From NCBI GenBank assembly GCA_963819635.1, contig CAWFWX010000003.1, positions 868,001 to 932,000 on the forward strand: DNA of 64,000 nt. Reading direction: 5' to 3'. The notes beneath the pieces were generated by a model. It ran no database searches. It had not been told where the DNA came from and worked only from the letters and a program-made list of their open reading frames with translations. Below, one piece after another: positions 55,423 through 64,000 of the stretch. The stretch comes from JACVRW01 sp963819635 (lineage in GTDB: Bacteria; Actinomycetota; Thermoleophilia; Solirubrobacterales; Thermoleophilaceae). A program made the translations under genes and the position numbers. Position 1 is the stretch's first letter; every line of letters starts with the position of its first letter.

Positions 55423-56764
55423 GGATCGTCCGGACGGTCCAGGCGATGATCATCAGGTCCAGCAACAGCCCCTGGTTCTTCACGTAGTAGAAGTCGTACT
55501 GGAGCTTCTCCGGCATCTCGTCCACGTGGTTGACCTGCGCCCAGCCGGTCAGGCCAGGGCGTACGCGGTGCCGGAACGCATAGAACTCGAGCGACTCCTG
55601 GAGATGCTCGACGATCTCCGGCTGCTCCGGCCGCGGGCCGACCAGGCTGAGCTTCCCGCGAACCACGTCCCAGAGCTGGGGCAGCTCATCGAACCGGAAT
55701 CGGCGCAGGAGGCGCCCAACGGCGGGGATGTCCGTGGTGCCCTGCTTGATCGTCCGGAACTTCGAGAGCCGGAAGTGCCGGCCGTCCTTCCCGATGCGCT
55801 CCTGCCGGAAGAGCACCGGGCCGATGCCGCTGAGCTTGATGGCCAGGGCGATCACGGGGAGCAGCGGGAGGGCGACGATCAGGAGGCCGGCCGCCAGGGC
55901 TGTCTCCACCAACCGCTTGACGACGCCGTAGGCCCTGGGGCTGTGGATCTCCGCGACGTCGAAGAGGAACCACGCCTCCGTGAGCTCCGACAGCGGGACC
56001 TTGGCGAACTCCTCCTCGTAGAAGTGGCTCAGCACGCGGATACGACGCCCGCGGAGGTTGAGCGCGGACGCGACCGCCACCACGTCCTCGTCGTGGATCG
56101 CCGCCGAAGCCAGAACGAGCACGGTGGCGCCTGAGCCGAGCACCTCGTCCAGCAGCGCGCCGTTCCCGGGGCGGGGATGATCCGCGTCGAGGTCGAGGTA
56201 GCCGACGAGCTGCATGTCCCCACGCCGGCTCGCCTCGAATGCGACCTCCTGGAGCTGCTGCGGCGAGCCGATGAAGTAGACGCGCCGCGCACCGGCGCGC
56301 ACCCTGAGCTCGAGCCCGCGCAACCTGGCCGCCACCGTGAGCACCGCGACCGCCGTGGGCACGGCGATCGCCACGCCGGCGAGTGAGATGCCCGTTCCCG
56401 CCAGAACCGCGGTCAGCGCTACGAGTCCGGCGCCGACACCCGCCGGCAGCAGGGCGGCGCGGAGCTGCCCGACGGCGTCTCCGCGGCGCGTGGCCAGCGC
56501 CGCGTTGGACTCGAAGATGACGCGCGCGAGCAGCGACGCGAAGATCGCCGGCACGAGCAGCACGACAGCGAGCACGCGCGGTGGCTGTGCGAGGAATATC
56601 GGGACGTACAGGCTCGCGACGAGCAGGACGGTGAGCAGCACGTTCACCGGGAAGCTGTACGGCCAGCTGGGAGAGCGGACCTCCACACGCTCCGGCGACG
56701 GGACGCGCGTGGCACTCATGTCACGATCTGCCCCGGCGGGCTGCTGGACGCGTTGGAGCTCCAT
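55403..56764 (-). CDS. Polyprenyl glycosylphosphotransferase (second copy)
   Basis: 453 residues. Four to five N-terminal transmembrane helices (VNVLLTVLLVASLYVPIFLA and others), then a CoA-binding-like domain (RRVYFIGSPQQLQEVAFEAS), then the catalytic domain: KRLVETALAAGLLIVALPLL, GPVLFRQERIGKDGRHFRLS, KFRTIKQGT, FDELPQLWDVVRGKLSLVGP and LTGWAQVNHVDEMPEKLQYD. It transfers a hexose-1-phosphate type unit to undecaprenyl phosphate. It differs from the protein at 4316, mainly in the N-terminal half, so the two may start different glycans. The start overlaps the Wzy-like stop (TGATG). Confidence 0.9.
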   Translation of the reverse strand: MELQRVQQPAGADRDMSATRVPSPERVEVRSPSWPYSFPVNVLLTVLLVASLYVPIFLAQPPRVLAVVLLVPAIFASLLARVIFESNAALATRRGDAVGQLRAALLPAGVGAGLVALTAVLAGTGISLAGVAIAVPTAVAVLTVAARLRGLELRVRAGARRVYFIGSPQQLQEVAFEASRRGDMQLVGYLDLDADHPRPGNGALLDEVLGSGATVLVLASAAIHDEDVVAVASALNLRGRRIRVLSHFYEEEFAKVPLSELTEAWFLFDVAEIHSPRAYGVVKRLVETALAAGLLIVALPLLPVIALAIKLSGIGPVLFRQERIGKDGRHFRLSKFRTIKQGTTDIPAVGRLLRRFRFDELPQLWDVVRGKLSLVGPRPEQPEIVEHLQESLEFYAFRHRVRPGLTGWAQVNHVDEMPEKLQYDFYYVKNQGLLLDLMIIAWTVRTILSGAGH

Positions 56765-58764
56765 CAGTCAGTCCTCAACCTCTCCAGGCTGCTCGATACC
56801 GAGAAGTCGGTGTCGTATGGGTTGAGGGCAGTGGCGCGGCGGTAATCCGCGCGCGCCCGCGCCAGGTCGCCGCGGCGCACCGCCAGGTCTCCCATGAGGA
56901 CCCAGGGGACGTAGTCACTCGGCTCTTCGCGGGTCGCCGCGATGAGAGTCGCGCGGGCCGGCGCGTAGCGGCCCAGCCGCGCGTAGGCGCGCGCGATGGC
57001 GTAGTGCGCGGGCAGGGACTCCGGATTCAACTCCAGCGCCTGCTCCGCGTCACGCAAGGAAGCCGCCTCGTCGGTGGCCAGCTCTGACTCCGACTGCTCG
57101 AGGTAGTGGTCCGCGGCCCAGCGGCGTCCTTCCGCAGCCGCCAGCACCGCGAGCAGCGCCACGACGGCAATGAGCGGAGCAGCCGCCCGCGCAGAGCCGG
57201 CCCACCGCCTGCGTTCGTCGGCCGGCTTCGGGCTTACGAGCAGCAAGCCGGCCGCGACAAGAGCGATCCCGGTGAGCCCCGCGATGTTGTGAAGCCAGTC
57301 CACACTGGTGTGCGCGAGCCATGCGACGAAGACACCGGTCGCGCCCACGGCCACCCACCGTTCCAGGCGCAGCGGCGGGCGGTGAGCCCTGGACGCTCCC
57401 CACAGCACCCCGCCGGCGAACAGAACCAGCCCGAGCACGCCGACGATGCCGAGCTCGCCCAGCAGCTGCATCTCCAGGCTGTGCGGCTGCGGAGCCGGCT
57501 GTGGATTTCGCCGCTCCCGGTAATACGTGGTGTCGTAGTTGCCCGCGCCCACTCCCCGAAGCGGCGAGTCGGTGAACTGCCGTGCGGCGATCCGCCACAG
57601 GTCGTATCGAAAGCCGCCGCCCGAGGCGAACCGGGTGGCGCGGCTCTCGTCCACCTGGAGCGAGACGAACGCGTCGTACTCCGACTGAACCCGATCGAAC
57701 GGGTCGCTGGTCGCGGCCACGGCCAGCCCGGCTCCGGCGAGCGTGATCGCCACGAGCAGGCCCACGGAAACGGGTCGGAGCGAGGGGCGGGAGACGCGCG
57801 CAAGCACGCCGCAGGCGATTCCCCACACGGCGCCCGCCCCGAGGGCCGCCGCACATGCAGCGGCTGCGGCGCTTCGGACCGTGCCGTCCGAAGGCAGCGT
57901 TGCCTGCTCGGAGAACTCGCCGTACACGTCGAGCACGGCGGGCAGTGACACGAGCACTCCCGCGCCGGCCACGAGCAGCGCCCAACCACGAGTCGCCCGC
58001 CCCGGCAGCAGCGCCAACACGAGGAGCGCAGAGACAACGACCGCCGGAATGGCCGCGCGCGACTGCGTCAACACCACCAGGTCCCCGGCGAGGACCGCGA
58101 CGCCGAGAGCGGCTCCCCGTGCGAGTGGCGAGCGCGCAGCCTCCGCAAGTGCGAGGAACGGCCAGAAGGCCATGAGCGCGAGGCCTCCCATGCCGTTCAC
58201 GTAGCCGAGCGGATCCTCGAGACGGAAGTCCTTGAACATCGATCCGCCGGGTCCGATCAGCATCGCGGCGACGGTGTACAGCACCGTCAGCCCCATGCCG
58301 GCTGCCAGAACCCCCATGACGGCTGCTGCCTGACCGCGAGTCCTGACGGCTCCGACCGTCAACGCAAACGTGATCGCGTAGAAGCCGAACCGGTTGACCT
58401 CGTTCCATGCCTGGTCGACCGACTCGGCCCAGGTCATCGACAGGGCGGACCAGACGACGATTATCGCCAAGCCCGCGAGGGCCAGGGTCGCCTGTGGGCT
58501 CGCCGAGAAGCGCGTCGTCAGGACCAGGGTCACGAGCAGCACGGAGAACACGAGGGCGAGCGCTCCCCATGCCGAGAAGTCGTAGAGACCCCCGAACAGG
58601 CCGGACAGGCCGAACAGAGCAGCCATGGCCAGGGCGACCAGGAAGAAGAACCCGCGCGCTGGACTCTCGGGGGCACCATCCGGGTGGTGCCCGTTCGATC
58701 CGACGGCCGCGAATGGCGGCTCCGACGCCGCCGGAGGCGGACGCAATGACGGAATCCGGGTCAC
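56764..58764 (-). CDS. O-antigen ligase/polymerase-like membrane protein with C-terminal TPR
   Basis: 666 residues. About a dozen hydrophobic helices; the periplasmic loop YYRERRNPQPAPQPHSLEMQ followed by LLGELGIVGVLGLVLFAGGV is the Wzy_C/WaaL signature (PxPHS...E-L-G). After the last helix the C-terminal 110 residues contain TPR-like repeats (AEQALELNPESLPAHYAIAR, APARATLIAATREEPSDYVP and ARADYRRATALNPYDTDFSV), an arrangement seen in many actinobacterial and cyanobacterial O-antigen ligase proteins. It polymerises or ligates lipid-linked repeats at the outer face of the membrane. It is the first gene of the pair with the glycosylphosphotransferase. Confidence 0.88.
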   Translation of the reverse strand: MTRIPSLRPPPAASEPPFAAVGSNGHHPDGAPESPARGFFFLVALAMAALFGLSGLFGGLYDFSAWGALALVFSVLLVTLVLTTRFSASPQATLALAGLAIIVVWSALSMTWAESVDQAWNEVNRFGFYAITFALTVGAVRTRGQAAAVMGVLAAGMGLTVLYTVAAMLIGPGGSMFKDFRLEDPLGYVNGMGGLALMAFWPFLALAEAARSPLARGAALGVAVLAGDLVVLTQSRAAIPAVVVSALLVLALLPGRATRGWALLVAGAGVLVSLPAVLDVYGEFSEQATLPSDGTVRSAAAAACAAALGAGAVWGIACGVLARVSRPSLRPVSVGLLVAITLAGAGLAVAATSDPFDRVQSEYDAFVSLQVDESRATRFASGGGFRYDLWRIAARQFTDSPLRGVGAGNYDTTYYRERRNPQPAPQPHSLEMQLLGELGIVGVLGLVLFAGGVLWGASRAHRPPLRLERWVAVGATGVFVAWLAHTSVDWLHNIAGLTGIALVAAGLLLVSPKPADERRRWAGSARAAAPLIAVVALLAVLAAAEGRRWAADHYLEQSESELATDEAASLRDAEQALELNPESLPAHYAIARAYARLGRYAPARATLIAATREEPSDYVPWVLMGDLAVRRGDLARARADYRRATALNPYDTDFSVSSSLERLRTD

Positions 58765-58885
58765 CCCTGCTTGAAGAACCGTTTAGGCGAGATTGCTGCC
58801 CCTTCGGGAGGGATGCCCTACTCGTACGGGGCAAGAGGGCTCGAGGCGCACGTGCCCGCAGAACTCTGCCATACTCGCGCCGCCT

Positions 58886-59383
58886 GTGAGGTTATTAGGC
58901 GCGATGTCAGTTCTCGTCATCCTCGCGGCCGCTTTGCCGCAGGTGGCGGCCGCTCAGGACGACGGAGTCTTCTTCGATCCGGGCGGCACCTCGGACAAGG
59001 AATACGCCGTCCCGCACGAAGAGGCGCGGACGGGCGGCGGCACGCCCTCGCCCGATCCAGGCGGCGCTTCCGATCCGGGCGGCTCTTCCGCTGAAGGCGG
59101 GACCGTGGGGACCGAAGGGAGCAGCGGCGGCGGCACGGGGAGCGGCGATCCCGCGAATCCGCCGCTCTTCGGCGAGGGTGTCTCGCCCAAGGCGGCCGGA
59201 AAGCGCGGCACCGACGGCGAAGCCCGGACGCCCACCGGCACCGACCGCGTCGTCGGGATCTCGCGCGCAAGCGCGGACACGAGCACCGCGACGGGCCTTG
59301 GCTGGCTCGCCGTGATCGCGGCCGGAGTCGCGCTCGCGGGCGGCGGGCTCGCTTACCTGCTGCGCGGCCGCGGCGCGGCGTAG
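58886..59383 (+). CDS. Small surface protein with signal peptide and C-terminal membrane anchor (copy 1)
   Basis: 165 residues from GTG 58886 (ATG 58904 is also possible). A signal peptide ends AAAQ, then FFDPGGTSDKEYAVPHEEA, a Gly/Ser/Pro-rich low-complexity region, then a single C-terminal helix (GLGWLAVIAAGVALAGGGLA) and YLLRGRGAA. This is the layout of LPxTG- or PEP-CTERM-like anchored proteins, but no canonical sorting motif was seen. It resembles the protein at 62509 in architecture. It stops 2 bp before the 3' end of a convergent GH39-like gene. Confidence 0.55.
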   Translation: MRLLGAMSVLVILAAALPQVAAAQDDGVFFDPGGTSDKEYAVPHEEARTGGGTPSPDPGGASDPGGSSAEGGTVGTEGSSGGGTGSGDPANPPLFGEGVSPKAAGKRGTDGEARTPTGTDRVVGISRASADTSTATGLGWLAVIAAGVALAGGGLAYLLRGRGAA

Positions 59384-59385
59384 CG

Positions 59386-60653
59386 CTAGTACCTCCACGT
59401 GAGGCTCCGAGCGCCCGCCTGAACCGCGCGGTAGACGCCCCGCTCCCGCACCCGCGCGCTGAACTCCGCGGAACCTGACAGCCGCACCGAGGCGTGGAGT
59501 CGCCAGCGCCCTCCGCGGCGAGCCTCGATTCTCACCCTTCCGCCGGCTCGCGGAGCCACTCCCCATGCCCTTGCGTGGATGACGGCGAAGGGGAACCGAT
59601 AGGCCGTCAGGGCGGGCTTGGCGGGATCTCGAGCCAGATCGTTCTCGAAGTTGAAGAAGAGGCCCGACGCGATCGACGGGAAGCCCGCCAGGTAGCTGCC
59701 TCTGTCTTGAAGCCCATGCCACGCGACCAGGCCGACCCGTGCGCGGTCGGCGCGGAAGAGGGCCCCTGCGAGGTAACGCGCCTGTCGCGCCGGAGACGCT
59801 CCGCGCGGGTTCCCGGGTGGCGTGTCAAGGCCGATCCCGGTGAGCCAGAGCGGCTTGCTCCCGAGCACTCTTCGCAGGGCGGCGAGGCGCATGTCTCCTC
59901 GGTGCTGCGTGAGGTCGTGAGCCGCGATGTCGAACCGCGCGGCGCCGAGACGTCTCCAGAAGGCAAGCGGCCCGATCCGCCCGCGGCCCACGGTCGCGCC
60001 GGCCACGACCACGTTGTGAGCGCCCACGCGCCGGAGCCCGCGTGCGGCGGCATCGAGCATCCGGCGGTAGTGCCGCACCGCCCCACGAGCGGGCAGCGTC
60101 ACACCGCCGTTGGGCGCCTCCCAGATCTGCCAGAAGCGCACGCGCGGCAGCGATCTTCCCGGGGGTCGTCAGCCCGTCCCCGGAGTTCTTCGGATCGGGA
60201 TAGAAGCCGGAGAAGCGCCGCGCCGCCGCGCGCACGAACGCGCCCAGCTCGGCCGGATCCGGGCCGCCGGCCCACGCCGGCGCCCGCGCGACCACGAGCA
60301 TCACGCGCAGCCGCGCGGCGGCCGCGTCGCGCACGGCGTCCTCGATGTATCCCCAGTTGGTACGCGGGGTCAGCCGGATCGGCCGCATCGAACCCGGCCG
60401 GCTTCACCGCGCCCGCCGGGCGCCACTCGCGACCAGTCGAGCGTGATCCGCACCGTCCGCGCACCCGCGGCCCGGCGCCTTGTCGAAGGCGATCGCGCGA
60501 GCCTCCGGGCCGCGGATCCAGGAAGGCGAGGTCATCGGTGATCGCCCGCGCCGGTGTGGAGGCTGAGGCGGAGCCCGCGCCGGCCGTGAGGGCGAGCACG
60601 CCGATGACGACGACCAGCCCTGCGCTGGGCTTGCTCACAGCGTTAGTCAACAC
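59386..60653 (-). CDS. Secreted GH39-like protein, probable pseudoenzyme (frameshifted)
   Basis: The N-terminus carries a signal peptide (AGLVVVIGVLALTAGAGSAS, then ASTPARAITDDLAFLDPRP). Then, in other frames, WGYIEDAVRDAAAARLRVML, VVARAPAWAGGPDPAELGAF, and from 60141 an intact C-terminal half. The acid/base strand reads RFWQIWEAPNGG: the NEP glutamate is lost (EAP). The nucleophile strand reads LWLTGIGLDT: the second glutamate is lost (LTG for ITE). It is therefore likely a binding protein, not a hydrolase. At least four breaks lie between 60100 and 60600. A C-terminal sandwich-like domain follows (RVRIEARRGGRWRLHASVRL). Confidence 0.65.
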
Positions 60654-60656
60654 CGC

Positions 60657-62510
60657 TCACGTGCCCGGGATGCGCAGCACGACCAACCGCCGGCTCACGA
60701 ACACCGGCCGCCCGACCTGCGGCGGCTCGGCGCGCTCGCCGTTCGAGAGCGTGCAGGTCGGGTCGACGATCGCGTAGCGGATCCCGTAGCGGCGCACCAC
60801 GGCGCGGCCGCGCGGCGAGCCGCGCAGCACGGCGCGCGCCTGGCGGGCGAAGGGGAGCTCGGCCTTCGGCTGGATGTCGGCCGGGTCGAGCGCAGGGAGC
60901 GTCCGCGTGCTGAGCAGCCACGTGCCCAGGAAGCTCCAGCAGCGGTCCGTCACCACGACCTCGCCGCGGCCGGAGGCCGGCCTCGAGGTGTCCCAGCCCG
61001 CGGAGCGAGGACGCGTCGGCGAACTGGTAGAAGCGGCGGACGTCGTCCGCCTGGCTCCAGGCGGCGACCGCGGTCGCGACCACCAGGAGCCCCGCCACCC
61101 CGCCGGCCAGCGCCCGGCCGCCGAACGCTCCCCGCGACCGCCCCGATCAGCGGCACCAGCGCCAGCGGGAGGTAGTACGCCATCCGCGTGTAGTGGAGCG
61201 GCAGCTCGACGACCCACGAGTAGGCGAGCGCCGCCACCACCGCGAACAGCGACAGCGAGCGGCACGACCGTGCGCCTGTCGCGGACGACGAACGGCGCCG
61301 CGACGAGCGCGGCGGCGCCCACGACCGCAAACGGGATCGTCAGGTCGCGGATCAGCAGGTCCAGGTCGACCTTCGACGAGAGGTACGCCGTCGTGCCCCT
61401 GCGTGCCGCCGAAGCTGCTGTTCCGTTCGAGCAGGTCATACGCCACGCCCGGAGCCAGCAGTACGGCCGCCCCGATCGCGATCGCCAGCGTTCGGAGCTG
61501 TGCGCGCCGGTCACGAGCGAAGCACGAGTCCGGCCGCGACGGCCAGCGCGGCCGTCAGCAGCGCGACCCCGAAGGTCAGCCTGTGCGCGGCCGCGAGTCC
61601 CACGACAAGCAGGCCGGCGCCCAGCGCGCCGGCGACGTCCAGCCGTCCCGCGGCGTACTCGCCCAGGTACAGCAGCAGCAGCGCCAGCAGCGCCAGGGCG
61701 GCGGCGTTCGCAAGCCCGTGCCAGCCGAGGAGCGTGTATCCCAGCGGCAGCGCCGCCCAGAGAAACGCCGCCGACCACGCCGGCCACCCCGCCCCAGAGG
61801 CTCCGTCCGAGCGCGTAGACCGCCGCGATCTGCGCCAGCGCGAACAGGGCGATCCCCTGCTGGAGCACGGACGCGGGGGCTCCCGTCATCAGCAGGTGGG
61901 CGCCGTACAGGGACGGCACGCCCGGGTCCTCGCGGAACGGCACGCCGAGCATCCAGTACGGGTTGTCGATCAGGAGCGCGCCGTGGCGCGCGATCTGATC
62001 GGCGTAGAGCACGTAGTGCGCCCAGTCGTTGCCCGGCACCGGCGTCTCTCCCACCACGCGCTGCTCGATCAGGACGCCGAGTGCAAGCGCGCGCAGCAAC
62101 GTCCGACAGCCGCAGCGGCCTCGCCGCGAGCGAACCGAAGCGCCGGCTCCCGCATCGGCAGCACGAGGCCGGCGGCCACGACCGCGCCCGCGGTGAGCCG
62201 TACGGATACGCCGCTCAGCTCCACCCCCACGGCCGCCACCGTTATCAGCGCCACGCTCGCCGCCGCGATCCCGAGCACCGGCGCGGCCGCCAGCGCGGCC
62301 GACGGGCTCGATCGCGCGGAGGCCGGCAGCAGCGGGAACGAGGGCGAGCCCGGGCGCCAGCACCAGCGCCGCGACCGCGAGCGGTCCCCAGGTCGCTCCC
62401 ACCAGCGCCAGCAGCGCCTCGCCGGCCACGAGCGCGGCGGCGATCAGCCCGAGCGGCCGCGTCCGCAGACGTTCGCCCAGGCCAGCCGTGTGTATCGTCC
62501 GCGCGGTCAT
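60657..62510 (-). CDS. Large polytopic membrane protein, possible GT39/PMT-like glycosyltransferase (frameshifted)
   Basis: Hydrophobic segments include LGLIAAALVAGEALLALVGA, GPLAVAALVLAPGLALVPAA, LQQGIALFALAQIAAVYALG, RDLTIPFAVVGAAALVAAPF and RMAYYLPLALVPLIGAVAGS. Extracellular loops contain NDWAHYVLYADQIARHGALL and NPYWMLGVPFREDPGVPSLY, the kind of aromatic/acidic loop seen in lipid-linked-sugar-dependent transferases. The C-terminal soluble domain is FLGTWLLSTRTLPALDPADI, then RYAIVDPTCTLSNGERA. Several breaks occur between 61000 and 62400. Start ATG 62510 overlaps the start codon of the divergent small-protein gene. The family assignment is tentative. Confidence 0.5.
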   Translation of the reverse strand: MTARTIHTAGLGERLRTRPLGLIAAALVAGEALLALVGATWGPLAVAALVLAPGLALVPAAAGLRAIEPVGRAGGRAGARDRGGERGADNGGGRGGGAERRIRTAHRGRGRGRRPRAADAGAGASVRSRRGRCGCRTLLRALALGVLIEQRVVGETPVPGNDWAHYVLYADQIARHGALLIDNPYWMLGVPFREDPGVPSLYGAHLLMTGAPASVLQQGIALFALAQIAAVYALGRSLWGGVAGVVGGVSLGGAAAGIHAPRLARACERRRPGAAGAAAAVPGRVRRGTAGRRRRAGRRPACRGTRGRAQADLRGRAADGRAGRRGRTRASLVTGAHSSERWRSRSGRPYCWLRAWRMTCSNGTAASAARRGTTAYLSSKVDLDLLIRDLTIPFAVVGAAALVAAPFVVRDRRTVVPLAVAVRGGGGARLLVGRRAAAPLHADGVLPPAGAGAADRGGRGERSAAGRWPAGWRGSWWSRPRSPPGARRTTSAASTSSPTRPRSAGWDTSRPASGRGEVVVTDRCWSFLGTWLLSTRTLPALDPADIQPKAELPFARQARAVLRGSPRGRAVVRRYGIRYAIVDPTCTLSNGERAEPPQVGRPVFVSRRLVVLRIPGT

Positions 62511-62892
62511 GAGGCGCTTGGCGGGAGTCGCTAGCGGCGTGGCCCTTTTGTTGGCCTGCACCGGACCGGCCGCCGCCCAGAATGGCGCCGGACTATACGA
62601 GCCGTTTCCCCAGCCGGCCGGCCCGTCGGTCTCGCGCGACTACATCGAGGAGCTCCGGCCGCCGGGCCCGCGGCTCGCCTCCGACGCTCTCGCCCCGCCG
62701 AGCTCGAGCGCGGCTTCCGCGTGCCCCGGACCAGACCTCCCGGGCGGCGAGCCGCTGCCGGCCGCCGTAGACCCCGCACCGTCCGGGCGCGCCGAGCCCG
62801 GCGCCTTCCTCGGCAGCGCCGTGGGCTGGCTCGGCGTCGCGGCACTGCTCGTCCTCGCCGCTCTCGGAACCCGCCGAGCAGCCCTCGCGTGA
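62509..62892 (+). CDS. Small surface protein with signal peptide and C-terminal membrane anchor (copy 2)
   Basis: 127 residues from ATG 62509 (GTG 62488 upstream is possible). Signal peptide RRLAGVASGVALLLACTGPA ends AAAQ. A Pro/Ser-rich middle follows, then a C-terminal helix (AVGWLGVAALLVLAALGTRR). Architecture matches the protein at 58886. Its stop overlaps the following GTG start of a GH39-like lipoprotein in a GTGA, so the two are co-translated. A surface anchor or spacer for the enzyme is a reasonable guess. Confidence 0.55.
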   Translation: MRRLAGVASGVALLLACTGPAAAQNGAGLYEPFPQPAGPSVSRDYIEELRPPGPRLASDALAPPSSSAASACPGPDLPGGEPLPAAVDPAPSGRAEPGAFLGSAVGWLGVAALLVLAALGTRRAALA

Positions 62893-64000
62893 GAGCCGCA
62901 CCGGTTGCACTGGTGCTCGCGCTCGTCGCGATCGCGGCCGGCTGCGGAGACGACGATGACGAGCAGCGGCCTGCCCCGCACCGCCGCGGTCGCCCCGGCG
63001 CCGTTCTTCGGAGTCGTCGCCGAGGACGTGCTCGCCGGCGACGCCGCCTACCGCCGCCGGACGCTCGCGCAGCAGCGGGCAGCCGGCGTCCGGCTGATCC
63101 GCCAGACCTTCCACTGGGACCGCATCGAGCGCGCCCCGGGCCGCTACGACTTCGGCGAGTACGACGCCTACATGGAGGCGCTGTCCCGCGCCGGCATCGA
63201 TGTGCTGCCGATCCTGTTCACGCCGCCGCGCTTCCGCGCCAAGGGCGGGCCGGCCAGGGGCACGTACCCGCCGGACGATCCCGGCGACATGGGCGACTTC
63301 GCTGCCCGTCTCGTCGGCCGCTACGGCCCGGACGGAGACTTCTGGGCGGAGCACCCCGACGTTCCGGAGCACCCCATCCGCGCCTGGCAGGTCTGGAACG
63401 AGCCGAACCTCCCCGTGTACTGGCCGAGCGGCCCGGACCCGGAGCAGTACGCCGAGCTGCTCGCCGCGGTGGCGAAGGCGATCAAGCGGGCCGACCCGGG
63501 CGCAAGCGTGGTCAGCGCCGGGCTCAGCGAGAGCCGCCAGGGCATCCCGTTCGCCGATTTCGTAAGGGGCATGTTTGCCGCCGGAGCGGGTGACACGATC
63601 GACGTGTTCGCCCTCCACGCGTTCGCACACGACACGGCGGGCTCGGTGGCGGCCGCCGAGGCCGCGCGAGAGCTCCTGAGCCAGCTAGGCTCAGGAGCGC
63701 CGATCTGGATCACCGAGATCGGCTGGGCCAGCGGCGGACCGGCCAGTCCATTCACCGTCGGTCCGGACGGGCAGGCGGAGCGTATCCGCGCGGCGCTCGA
63801 GATTTTCCACCGCCGCCGCGAGGAGCTCGGCCTGCACGGAGTTATCTACTTCAACTGGCGGGACGCCCCTCTGTACGAGGGCGGACAGGACTTCTTCGGC
63901 TTGCACACCGGCCTTCTCGACATCGACGGCAAACCCAAGCCTGCGCTCGACGCGTACCGCTCCGTGGCGCGCCAGACACGCCGATTGAGCGTGCGATATC
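62889..64000 (+). CDS. GH39-like glycoside hydrolase lipoprotein (3' end outside window; one frameshift)
   Basis: The N-terminus ALVLALVAIAAGCGDDDDEQ is a lipoprotein signal with Cys at the lipobox. After one break near 62970 the body is in frame to the window edge: FFGVVAEDVLAGDAAYRRRT, RLIRQTFHWDRIERAPGRYD, DVLPILFTPPRF, WQVWNEPNLPVYWPSGPDPE (acid/base Glu in NEP), DVFALHAFAHDT, WITEIGWASGG (nucleophile Glu) and GVIYFNWRDAPLYEGGQDFF. Both catalytic glutamates are kept, unlike the relative at 59386. It probably trims an extracellular polysaccharide. The protein ends beyond 64000. Confidence 0.82.

Noticed and set aside
57050..58834. Minus-strand open frame of 594 codons
   Set aside because: Out-of-frame shadow of the Wzy-like gene; Arg/Gly/Pro-rich with no motif.

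Overview
The window is GC-rich, densely packed bacterial DNA. The gene content suggests a soil-type actinobacterium, possibly Thermoleophilia/Solirubrobacterales: a large LAL-type LuxR regulator, RTX-like secreted repeat proteins, secreted GH39-like proteins, and frequent GTG/TTG starts with 4-bp overlaps. The taxon is an inference. No RNA genes, insertion sequences, CRISPR arrays or origins were seen.

Most of the window is one very large surface-polysaccharide locus.
- 0-6 kb: an HprK-like kinase with an ABC exporter, an FkbM and a TylF-like methyltransferase, and a first polyprenyl glycosylphosphotransferase.
- 6-13.7 kb: a regulatory block with a degenerate sugar nucleotidyltransferase, an ECF sigma factor, two small related proteins flanking a LAL regulator, a diacylglycerol-kinase-family protein and an RTX-repeat protein.
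- 13.7-17 kb: a GH39-like secreted protein and the first sulfotransferase/partner divergon.
- 17.2-26.7 kb (+): two methyltransferases, NeuA, NeuB, a coiled-coil protein, an FkbM protein and three tandem copies (A, B, C) of one GT-B-like family.
- 26.7-32.4 kb (-): an ABC-dependent polysaccharide exporter (Wzm, Wzt) enclosing a fused two-family glycosyltransferase, plus a degenerate FkbM protein.
- 32.6-35.1 kb (+): FkbM, a sulfotransferase and a truncated second-type sulfotransferase.
- 35.1-42.9 kb (-): a compact operon of a sulfotransferase-like partner, a stand-alone second-family protein, a cytidylyltransferase, an unknown GT, NeuC, GT copy E, a sugar O-methyltransferase and a truncated GT2.
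- 42.9-50.7 kb: a sulfotransferase, then a (-) operon of NeuB, SDR, aldehyde dehydrogenase, NeuA, transketolase and HAD phosphatase.
- 50.7-58.8 kb: three GT4 enzymes, a KpsC-like protein, a second polyprenyl glycosylphosphotransferase and a Wzy/ligase-like protein.
- 58.9-64 kb: two small anchored proteins, two GH39-like proteins and a large membrane protein.

Taken together the genes can make a sialic/legionaminic-type acid glycan (NeuC, two NeuB, two NeuA), decorate it with methyl and probably sulfate groups, initiate it on two alternative lipid-linked sugars, and export or polymerise it by an ABC (Wzm/Wzt) and possibly a Wzy-like route. The most unusual elements are an uncharacterised GT-B-like family present five times, one copy fused to a second uncharacterised family, and a sulfotransferase repeatedly paired head-to-head with a degenerate sulfotransferase-like protein.

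Reading-frame breaks are concentrated at about 6.3-10.2, 14.8, 17.5-26.2, 27.9-32.2, 43.4-50.4 and 59.9-63.0 kb. Protein similarity continues across each break in another frame, so unpolished sequencing indels are more likely than decay. Boundaries of those genes are approximate.
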